Source: Saprospiraceae bacterium
GTDB taxonomy: Bacteria; Bacteroidota; Bacteroidia; Chitinophagales; Saprospiraceae
NCBI GenBank assembly: GCA_016714085.1
Contig: JADJNW010000001.1
Coordinates: 620,001 to 684,000, forward strand
Direction: 5' to 3'
DNA: 64,000 bases
Within the stretch, counting starts at the first letter, position 1. Each line of letters begins with the position of its first letter. The position numbers were made by a program, and so were the translations under genes. The notes under the pieces were generated by a model, which worked only from the letters and a program-made list of their open reading frames with translations, was not told where the DNA came from and ran no database searches. Below are positions 7,114 to 14,094 of this stretch, piece by piece.

Positions 7114-10011
7114 TTAGTTATTGCCTCTTGGAGGGAAATTGCCCGTAGGGCTTTGTCCGCCCCAGGGACTCATGCCAGGCTGGTGTCGTTGTGCATTTCC
7201 ATTTCCACCAAAATTGCGCAGGTTGTACGTAAACGTCAACATGAAATATTGCGTCAATACCCTATTGATATTGTCTTCCACATAAGTTTCGGTGACGACG
7301 CGGTTGATGCTGTTGTTTTGCTTCAGCAAGTCGAACACACTCAAGCGCAATTCTCCGGCATTGTTTTTCAAGAATTTATAAGCTAAAGCGGCATTCCACA
7401 ACATGAAATCCTGATTGAAATCATCGCCTAAACCCGTGTACAGCGAATGCGTCAGATCGGTGCTCACTACGAATTTTTGCCAGGGTAACCAGTTGAATCT
7501 CAAAGAAGAAAGCTGATAGAAATAATTATTATTTAATTGTGGTTGTAAAGTATTTTCCACAATATTATAATTTGCTGAATAAGAGATCGTGAAATCCAGG
7601 CTCTGACTGATGTTGCTACCTATTACCAAACCCGAGTTAACATTATATGTTTGTGATTCATTTTGTACATTATTAATCAAACCTGGCGAGCGACCATAGG
7701 TAAAGCCGGCGTTGAAATTCAAATTACTCTTGAGCAATTTGATCGGCACGCCATAAGTAAAGAAGGAACGTATGCTGTAATTCCCACCTAAGTTTACGGG
7801 TTGTGAAAGTTGTGCACCGCGGAACAAAGTGATGCCATCTTGTAAAACGGTATCTTTCGACGCAATCAAAGTGGAGGTACCAATATAATTAGCATTGTAG
7901 CTTCCACTCAAAAAGCCAAAGAAAGTTTGGGCGCGCGTAGGATTGGTCAGGTTATAACGAATAAATACCGTATTTGAAAACTGTTGCTTTAAATCAGGAT
8001 TACCCGTTGAAAGTTGCAACGGATTAGAATTATCAATCACATTTTGCAACTGGCCAATCGAAGGCGTATTGGTTGAGGTACGATAGAATACGCGCAAACT
8101 CTGGTTTCGGCTGGGGCGATACTCAAACATTGCATTGGGCAATACATTATTAAAGGTTTTTTCTATATCCAGCGTCAACGGGAATGACTGCGCACTCGAT
8201 AATTGTGTGTTTTGATAATTGGCACCAAAAGAAAAGTTGAATTTCTCATCGCGCCAGCGATAACTCATGCCGCCTCGCTGCGTAATCACCTCATTATCAA
8301 ATTGATTAGACAAAGCCGTATTCAAATCGTTATAGCCATTCGTAATTTCCTCAAAGTCATTGGTTTCGCGCTCCGAGCTATTTTTGTTGATCGAAGGGCG
8401 ATATTCAAATTGCAAAATACTTTTCTTGCCGATTGGCTCGGTATAATTGATATTGGAAGAAAGCGAATAGCCGTCAGATAGTGTATTGGTGCGTTGATCG
8501 GTGATCAAACTCGAATCCTGGCTATTATAAAATCGACTTAGAGAATACAAGCTGCTGTTGCCGTCATTGTTGTTGAAATCGGTGTTAAAACCAATCGAAA
8601 ATGTACGTCCGGCCTTCGCAAAACGGTGGCGATACAGAATATTATTGGAAAAATTGTAACCCATCCGCTCGGAATCGGTGTCATTTGCGGTTTGGTTCAC
8701 CAACGTGCCATTATCGTACATATTCTGACCATTGACCAAGCTTGCTGAGCGATAATTCTGCAAATTCAGGCGAGGTGTAATGATGATCGAATTAGTCGAA
8801 TCAATACTGTATTCAATCCGCGCGTTGAAGCGGTGGTTGTAATTATGGCTCTCCGATTCATTGTCTTCATCATAAAACTGGCGCACATTTTCCTCCAGAA
8901 AATAGATGCGCGATAAGGTAGCAGCATTGTCATTATTGGAATTATTGAAAAAATAACTTCCGGTGGCTTTTACTTTTTTGCCCCAATTATCGCTGTAATT
9001 CAAGCCAATCGAATTGGTCGAATTGATACCATTTTGTTGACCAACTAAGAAGTTTCCTGAATCGCCGCCGAAGCCACCACGGCCACCGCCGCCACCAAAT
9101 CCACCGCGGCCGCCACCACCGGTAACGCCCAATAAATCCTGGGTGGAGAAATTTTGTTGGTTGACATTATTAAAAAGCCCGATCACAGAAATGCGGCTAT
9201 CGCCATTGAAAAAACTGATGCCTCCGCCGCCGGTGTAGCGCTCATCGGTGCCATAACCGGCATAAATCTTGCCAAATTGTGCATTTTTAAGACCGCCGCC
9301 TCGGGTCACAATATTGATCGTTTTTTCGGTATTCCCATCGTTAAAGCCTGTGAACTGTGCTTGATCGCTCATACGGTCGAATACTTGAATACGATCTACA
9401 ACTTCCGCTGGAAGATTCCGCAAGGCTAATGTTGCATCATCCCCAAAAAATTCTCGCCCGTCCACGAGTACTCGACGCACATCTTCACCTTGGGCTTTCA
9501 CCTGCCCATTCTCGACCGTTACACCTGGCATTTTGCGTACCAATTGCTCGGCATCCGCGTCAGGATTGACTTTGAACGCGCCGGCATTGTACTCGGTCGT
9601 ATCACCTTTTTGTTGAGCCCGGATTTGCGTAGCTTCTACCGTTACGCCTTCCAATTGCAGCGCTGCTTGCTCCATCGAGAGATTGCCAAGTTCTTGATTG
9701 GCTCTTGCCATTACGACAGGCAGTTCAAAATTTTGGTAGCCGACATAAGTAGCCAGCAATTTATAATTGCCAGGACGCAGGCGCTCAAATTGGAAGCTGC
9801 CATCTACATCTGTTGTAAGCCCCGCTTTTTGAGTCGTATCAGCCTGATTGATCAGTTGAATATTGACCCCAATAAGTGGCTCGTTATTGCCCTTATCCAG
9901 GAATTTTCCGGAGAGTGTAAAGCCTTGCCCTTGGGCAACGAAAGCGCCGAGGAGCATCAGGAGGCAGCTAATAGCTGCGGATTTCAAGTTTTTCAGCGTC
10001 GGTATCATCAT
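7114..10011 (-). CDS. Large outer-membrane beta-barrel protein (TonB-receptor-like)
   Basis: A 965-residue outer-membrane protein with a signal peptide (residues 10-28, ending AQGQG). A carboxypeptidase-regulatory-like domain covers residues ~30-120 (GKFLDKGNNEPLIGVNIQLI). A TonB plug-like domain follows (residues ~120-240: LVRKMPGVTVENGQV, VRRVLVDGREFFGDD, ADAEQLVRK). The rest is an outer-membrane beta-barrel of the OMP_b-brl_3 kind. A glycine/arginine-rich stretch (GGGGRGGFGGGGG) at about residue 300 probably forms a surface loop, and the C-terminus is a Gly/Pro/Asn-rich tail. It lies downstream of, and co-directional with, a LytS/LytTR pair, suggesting regulation by it. A related barrel is encoded at 53927. 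The substrate is unknown. Confidence 0.9.
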   Translation of the reverse strand: MMIPTLKNLKSAAISCLLMLLGAFVAQGQGFTLSGKFLDKGNNEPLIGVNIQLINQADTTQKAGLTTDVDGSFQFERLRPGNYKLLATYVGYQNFELPVVMARANQELGNLSMEQAALQLEGVTVEATQIRAQQKGDTTEYNAGAFKVNPDADAEQLVRKMPGVTVENGQVKAQGEDVRRVLVDGREFFGDDATLALRNLPAEVVDRIQVFDRMSDQAQFTGFNDGNTEKTINIVTRGGGLKNAQFGKIYAGYGTDERYTGGGGISFFNGDSRISVIGLFNNVNQQNFSTQDLLGVTGGGGRGGFGGGGGRGGFGGDSGNFLVGQQNGINSTNSIGLNYSDNWGKKVKATGSYFFNNSNNDNAATLSRIYFLEENVRQFYDEDNESESHNYNHRFNARIEYSIDSTNSIIITPRLNLQNYRSASLVNGQNMYDNGTLVNQTANDTDSERMGYNFSNNILYRHRFAKAGRTFSIGFNTDFNNNDGNSSLYSLSRFYNSQDSSLITDQRTNTLSDGYSLSSNINYTEPIGKKSILQFEYRPSINKNSSERETNDFEEITNGYNDLNTALSNQFDNEVITQRGGMSYRWRDEKFNFSFGANYQNTQLSSAQSFPLTLDIEKTFNNVLPNAMFEYRPSRNQSLRVFYRTSTNTPSIGQLQNVIDNSNPLQLSTGNPDLKQQFSNTVFIRYNLTNPTRAQTFFGFLSGSYNANYIGTSTLIASKDTVLQDGITLFRGAQLSQPVNLGGNYSIRSFFTYGVPIKLLKSNLNFNAGFTYGRSPGLINNVQNESQTYNVNSGLVIGSNISQSLDFTISYSANYNIVENTLQPQLNNNYFYQLSSLRFNWLPWQKFVVSTDLTHSLYTGLGDDFNQDFMLWNAALAYKFLKNNAGELRLSVFDLLKQNNSINRVVTETYVEDNINRVLTQYFMLTFTYNLRNFGGNGNAQRHQPGMSPWGGQSPTGNFPPRGNN

Positions 10012-10063
10012 CTTTTTGGATTAGGTATTCCGATTGATAGTCGGTGATACGTTTGTTAGAAGT

Positions 10064-10786
10064 TCAAATTTTTTTCGTTGACAAATATTCCTGAAATTTT
10101 TCGCGGTATTGCTCCGCTACTACCATTGCAAAATCATCAATTACGATTCGACTGCGCTCTACGGATTCAATTTTTTCCAAATTGACAATATAAGAGCGAT
10201 GTATCCGCATGAATTTGTCGCTCGGAAGCTTTTCTTCCAATGCTTTCAGACTCATGAGGGTCATAATAGGCTTTGGTTGCCCGGCTAAATGTATCTTGAT
10301 GTAATCTTTCAAGCCCTCGAAATACTGTACTTCCGCTAAATTGATCTTGATGAGTTTGTACTCCGATTTGACAAATAAATGGGAATCGTTTTTCCCTGAT
10401 TCTTTTTGGGCTTCTACCATTTGAAACCACTCCTTGGCCTTGTTCGCAGCTTTCAGAAACTCCTCGTAATTAAAGGGTTTCAGCAGGTAATCCAAGGCGT
10501 CCACTTTAAAACCTTCCAGCGCGTACTCTTCAAATGCAGTTGTGAAAATGATTTTCGGACCGTTTTTAAGCGTTCTTGAAAAAGCTACGCCCGTTAAATC
10601 CGGCATTTGAATATCCAAAAACAAGAGATCAACTTGCTGTTTTCCTAATTGCTCCATTGCCTCAAAAGCACTGCTGCACCGCGCCACCAACTCCAGAAAA
10701 GGCGTCCGATTGATGTAATTTTCCACCACATCCAAAGCAAGCGGCTCATCATCTACAATCAGACATTTTATCTTTTTCATGTTCAT
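10064..10786 (-). CDS. LytTR-family response regulator
   Basis: A 240-residue two-domain regulator. The receiver domain (residues 1-125) shows the acidic pair D12/D13 in LIVDDEPLAL, the phospho-acceptor D58 in LLFLDIQMPDL, and K103 in DYLLKPFNYEEF. The LytTR DNA-binding domain (residues ~140-235) has FMRIHRSYIVNLEKIESVE. It follows the histidine kinase gene by 58 bp on the same strand and precedes the large OMP gene, so it is most likely the partner of that kinase and a regulator of this cluster. Two adjacent start codons (10786 and 10780) are equally possible. Confidence 0.94.
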   Translation of the reverse strand: MNMKKIKCLIVDDEPLALDVVENYINRTPFLELVARCSSAFEAMEQLGKQQVDLLFLDIQMPDLTGVAFSRTLKNGPKIIFTTAFEEYALEGFKVDALDYLLKPFNYEEFLKAANKAKEWFQMVEAQKESGKNDSHLFVKSEYKLIKINLAEVQYFEGLKDYIKIHLAGQPKPIMTLMSLKALEEKLPSDKFMRIHRSYIVNLEKIESVERSRIVIDDFAMVVAEQYREKFQEYLSTKKI

Positions 10787-10844
10787 TTGTGTTCAAGTAC
10801 TTAATTTCGCCACCACATTACCACATCATAAAATCACTACATAT

Positions 10845-11897
10845 TTAAACATTCAAATCAATCACCAAATCTACTCTGAAAATACCATCCTGCACCCCTT
10901 GCCGAAACTCATGTTTATTGGGGTAGAGCAGGCGCAAGCGCTTTTGAAGATTTTCCACTCCGATGCCAGAACCGCCTTTATCGCGTTCATCTTTGGGGAG
11001 GTTCGTGTTCTCCACCCAAAAAATCAGACGCTTACCTTCTATCCGCATTTTTATGAAGATAAAAGACGCCTGGCTGGCGCTCACGCCATGTTTGAAAGCA
11101 TTTTCTACCAACGGTATAAATAATAAAGGTGCGATCAGCGTATGATCGGCATCCTCCGGGAAATCATATTGTACATCTACTTTATCGGTCAGGCGCAAGC
11201 GCATCAAATCGATGTAATTTTTTAAAAAAGCAATTTCACTTGACAAATGCACCTGCTCAGGTGTTGCGTCGTGCAAAGTATAGCGCATGAGTTTGCTCAA
11301 ACGATGGATTGAATCTTTGGCTTTTTCCGGGGCGCTATCTACAAGCGAATAAATATTATTGAGCGAATTAAAAAAGAAATGCGGCTGAATTTGATATTGC
11401 AAATGTGATAAAGTCGATTTCAATTGCTCGGTTTCCATGGCTTTGCGCTCTGCTTCTGACTTCAACCAACGCTGCGTGATACGAATCGCCACACTTACCG
11501 CCACCGTCAATGCCATCGAAAACGCTGCTCGGAAATGATAAAAACTCCGAAAGCCACTGCTGACTTGGCCTCTGGCCGGGGGCCTTGGCAATGGATTGTT
11601 TCTTGGAATCATATCCCGCACCCAATCTTCTCCCCACATGCACAAAGCGATCAAGCCAAGATTCAGGAAAATAAAGAGTACAATTTGATTTTTAAACAAC
11701 ACCCTTTCAATCAGCACAAAATAATTGAGATAAAATATGAATGTCGTAAAAACCAAAGGCAATACCGTGCGCAAATAGATATTTGGTTTTGGGAAATCGC
11801 CGCCCGAAAACAGCAGCGGGAAAGCGAAAAGGATGCCCCACACCAGCAGATGCAGGGCGACATTGTTAATGGTGCTATTTTTTACAAGTGGACTCAC
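10845..11897 (-). CDS. LytS/YehU-type sensor histidine kinase
   Basis: A 350-residue membrane kinase. Four hydrophobic segments occupy residues ~12-140. A short coiled coil precedes the His_kinase domain, with the phospho-acceptor H173 in YQIQPHFFFNSLNNIYSL. The ATP-binding part ends with PLVENAFKHG and GSGIGVENLQKRL. This build pairs with LytTR response regulators, and the cognate gene follows directly. Its start lies 9 bp after the stop of the T9SS-tagged Spy-like gene upstream, so the cluster is probably one transcript. No extracytoplasmic sensor domain is visible, so sensing is likely intramembrane. Confidence 0.93.
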   Translation of the reverse strand: MSPLVKNSTINNVALHLLVWGILFAFPLLFSGGDFPKPNIYLRTVLPLVFTTFIFYLNYFVLIERVLFKNQIVLFIFLNLGLIALCMWGEDWVRDMIPRNNPLPRPPARGQVSSGFRSFYHFRAAFSMALTVAVSVAIRITQRWLKSEAERKAMETEQLKSTLSHLQYQIQPHFFFNSLNNIYSLVDSAPEKAKDSIHRLSKLMRYTLHDATPEQVHLSSEIAFLKNYIDLMRLRLTDKVDVQYDFPEDADHTLIAPLLFIPLVENAFKHGVSASQASFIFIKMRIEGKRLIFWVENTNLPKDERDKGGSGIGVENLQKRLRLLYPNKHEFRQGVQDGIFRVDLVIDLNV

Positions 11898-11905
11898 TTT
11901 CGATA

Positions 11906-12480
11906 TTAATGTGTCATAAACGGCTTGGTTGTTACGCCCGCCGCGTCTGTGATTCGATAGAAATAGAATTTATTTTTCAAGTTTTCCAATGAAACTTCCA
12001 ATTTCGTTGTGCCTTTTTCTAAAGTACCGTTGAACACCGTTTTCACTACATTGCCTTGCTGGTCAATGATTTCCACCAAAACCTTGCCGGCTTGCATTAC
12101 TTCAAATTCCAGGTTTTGCTTTTCACTTGCCGGGTTCGGGAAAGTATTTACTTTTCTTTCGATTTGCTTTGTCTCAGCTGGCGTTTCCGCGTTGGGATTC
12201 AAGAGCAAGAAGGACAGCTTTTTATGAAAATCGCCTCTTTCGTTCGTCCGCTCAGGTCTGGCTTTCTTTTGATGAGGCGCTTTAGTGCCTTCTTTTTTAG
12301 GATTATATTTTTCAAAAATCGCTTTACGATCTGCCTGCCACTGCTTTTCCTGGGTTGCAATTTCTGAGTACAAAGTCTCTATATCAGCACCGTACTTATC
12401 CACCAAGGCCTTTACCTTGTTATGACTTTCTTCATCTCGCGTCGGACGAGGGCGCTCCGCTTTTTTATCATCAAATCCTC
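11906..12480 (-). CDS. C-terminal part of a Spy-like protein with T9SS sorting domain
   Basis: This frame continues the gene that starts at 13022 after a frameshift near 12475. It encodes a charged helical stretch (KALVDKYGADIETLYSEIAT) and then a type IX secretion C-terminal domain beginning VNTFPNPASEKQNLEFEV and ending FYFYRITDAAGVTTKPFM. The frame has no credible start of its own. Restoring one base would give one exported protein of about 370 residues with a signal peptide, a helical Spy/CpxP-like body and a T9SS domain. It is followed 9 bp later by the sensor kinase. Confidence 0.72.
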
Positions 12481-13022
12481 TGTGGGCCTTTTCTAACTTC
12501 AAATGAGCGACGACCTTCTTCCATTTTTGCTCGGTGCTGTGGTTGTTTGGTGCGCAATTCTGCAATCAATTCCTGATCTTCTGCTGCAATCTTCGATTCT
12601 AATTTAGCGCGCTGCGCCTTCAAAACAGGTAAAACCTTCTCCTCGTGATACGTACGCAATTCTTGCTGCAAAGCTTTCATGTCCTCAAGGCGCTTTTCGT
12701 TTGCTGCTTTGCGTTCGGCGTGGATTTTTTCTAACTCCTGCTTTTGCTCAGCTGTCAAAACCGCTTCCACTGCTGCTTTCTGTTCCGTTCTTAGTTTTTC
12801 GAGGGTTGCCTTTTTATCTTCTGAAGGCTGTTCTGCTTTGAGTGCCTGCATTTGCGCATGAAAATCGGCATTAATTTTATCAATTTGCGTTTTTTGCTCT
12901 TCGGTCAAGGCAATCTTAGGAGGGAGTCCTGGGCCTTTAGGCATCCTGGGTTGCGCCTGGATGATAGTTGTAAAAATGCTCAAAATGGCGATTGCCAGCA
13001 TAAATTTTAATTTAGTTTTCAT
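12471..13022 (-). CDS. N-terminal part of a Spy/CpxP-like exported helical protein
   Basis: Starts at MKTKLKFMLAIAILS, a clear signal peptide ending IQAQP. The LTEEQKTQIDKINADFHAQ segment resembles the LTxxQ motif of Spy/CpxP periplasmic chaperones. The rest is a long Lys/Glu-rich coiled coil (EQKQELEKIHAERKAANEK). The frame ends soon after the point where the C-terminal frame takes over, so the real protein continues into the T9SS domain encoded downstream. In enterobacteria, Spy/CpxP proteins report envelope stress to a two-component system; a similar job is suggested here by the kinase and regulator that follow, but that is inference. Confidence 0.75.
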   Translation of the reverse strand: MKTKLKFMLAIAILSIFTTIIQAQPRMPKGPGLPPKIALTEEQKTQIDKINADFHAQMQALKAEQPSEDKKATLEKLRTEQKAAVEAVLTAEQKQELEKIHAERKAANEKRLEDMKALQQELRTYHEEKVLPVLKAQRAKLESKIAAEDQELIAELRTKQPQHRAKMEEGRRSFEVRKGPQRI

Positions 13023-13122
13023 TTCTTTTACTGGTTTGGTTATTAAATTCGATTGGAAGAAGCCAGTTTCCAAAGAATCTGGCCCCTTTTAAAAAATGCA
13101 CACAAAATATTAAAAGCTCAAT

Positions 13123-13491
13123 CTATTTGCGTTTGCCGCCACCACCGCCACCCGGGCGTCGGCGCTGCGATTGCTCTTGTATAAATTTCGTATAAGCCTC
13201 GTACTTAGTATCGTCCGCCAATAAAGCTTTCACTTTTTCATCTCTGGCAGTTGCCAATTCTTTCATTTTGTCCCAATTACCGCGGTTCTCAGACTGTGCT
13301 TGATAAAATTCCTTGAAAATAGTTGTCAATTCTGTCTTTTGTGCGTCGCTCACTTCCACTGTTTTGGTCAGCGCAGTTATAGTATTTTCGGTACGTTGCT
13401 CAGGTGTAAGCGGTGTGCCGCCACCCGGTCGTTGCGCGTACAGACCTGCTACTCCCAGCAACATCATTGCGAATAAGATTATTTTTTTCAT
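13123..13491 (-). CDS. Small periplasmic LTxxQ-type protein
   Basis: A 122-residue exported protein. The signal peptide is MKKIILFAMMLLGVAGLYAQ. LTPEQRTENTITALTKTVEV followed by SDAQKTELTTIFKEFY resembles the helical LTxxQ core of the Spy/CpxP family. The C-terminus is basic and Gly-rich (RRRPGGGGGGKRK). It heads the minus-strand cluster containing a second, larger Spy-like protein, the kinase, the response regulator and the OMP barrel. Possible role: an envelope-stress chaperone or sensor accessory. Family assignment rests on motif and composition only. Confidence 0.75.
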   Translation of the reverse strand: MKKIILFAMMLLGVAGLYAQRPGGGTPLTPEQRTENTITALTKTVEVSDAQKTELTTIFKEFYQAQSENRGNWDKMKELATARDEKVKALLADDTKYEAYTKFIQEQSQRRRPGGGGGGKRK

Positions 13492-13690
13492 ATCACATTT
13501 CGGTTTTAATGACGCTACAAAGATGCAAGCGAAAAAAATGAAAGTAAAGCGCGATGGACGTTTGGGTTAATCACCTCGAAGAACCCGACGATTTTGTCTA
13601 TTGGAATGACTTGAGCTTGCATTATTCCTGCGTCCTCTTGCGGGAATGGGCCTGTTGCTGATCTATGAACACATCAAAAGAACCTCCGAA

Positions 13691-13927
13691 CTATAGTAAA
13701 GTAGTTTTGAGCTACTATGAAGTAGTTCCGACTACTGAGAGCGCTTTTGCTACTGTGAAGTAGTTCTGAGCTACTTTGCAGCAGCTTTGCTAGTGAAGTT
13801 CCAGCTACTACGCAGCGCTTTGCTACTGTAAGTAGTTCGAGCGCTTTTTACTACTATGAAGTAGTTCTGAGCTACTATGAAGTAGTTTTTTGCTACTGTG
13901 AAGTGCTATATAACTGCTATGAAGAAG
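13691..13927 (+). repeat. Degenerate 21-bp tandem repeat encoding YYEVVLS-like heptads
   Basis: About twelve units with consensus CTACTATGAAGTAGTTCTGAG. Intact copies lie at 13712, 13750, 13851 and 13872; others have deletions. Each unit contains the small palindrome CTACT-ATGA-AGTAG, so the array can form a row of hairpins. In one frame each unit reads YYEVVLS. An ATG at 13665 opens a frame into the array (MNTSKEPPNYSKVVLSYYEV) that stops at 13763, and the last units read YYEVVLSYYEVVFCYCEVL in another frame. A small frame at 13554-13661 (MDVWVNHLEEPDDFVYWND) precedes it. It may be an indel-damaged short gene or a noncoding array; I cannot decide. No similar unit is seen elsewhere in the window. 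Confidence 0.75.
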
Positions 13928-14053
13928 ACATTATCCCAAGAAGTGTGTAATCCGGTAATTTTAAACGCCATGCTGAACTTGAAGGCAGCTTGCATGACAC
14001 CTTAGATAGTGGGCAAGAAAAAAGCAGGCGAGCTTGCCAAAAGAATAAAAAAA

Positions 14054-14085
14054 GGAGAGCTACATCACTGGATGCAGCCCTCTCC
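14054..14085 (-). terminator. Terminator of the metalloprotease gene
   Basis: Read on the minus strand, GGAGAG and CTGCATC pair with GATGTAG and CTCTCC around a CAGT loop with a 2-base bulge, followed by a run of seven T's. It begins 10 bp after the stop codon at 14095. Confidence 0.8.
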
Positions 14086-14094
14086 AATGGGTGA

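Noticed and set aside
12471..13022. Considered as a stand-alone OmpH/Skp-like chaperone
   Set aside because: The LTEEQ motif and the adjacent frame with a T9SS domain fit a Spy-like protein better, and the apparent C-terminus is produced by a frame change.
13691..13927. The 21-bp array considered as a CRISPR
   Set aside because: Units follow each other directly, there are no unique spacers of constant length, and no cas genes are present; the Cas4-like nuclease at the left edge is of the Dna2/RecB type without neighbours of a CRISPR system.
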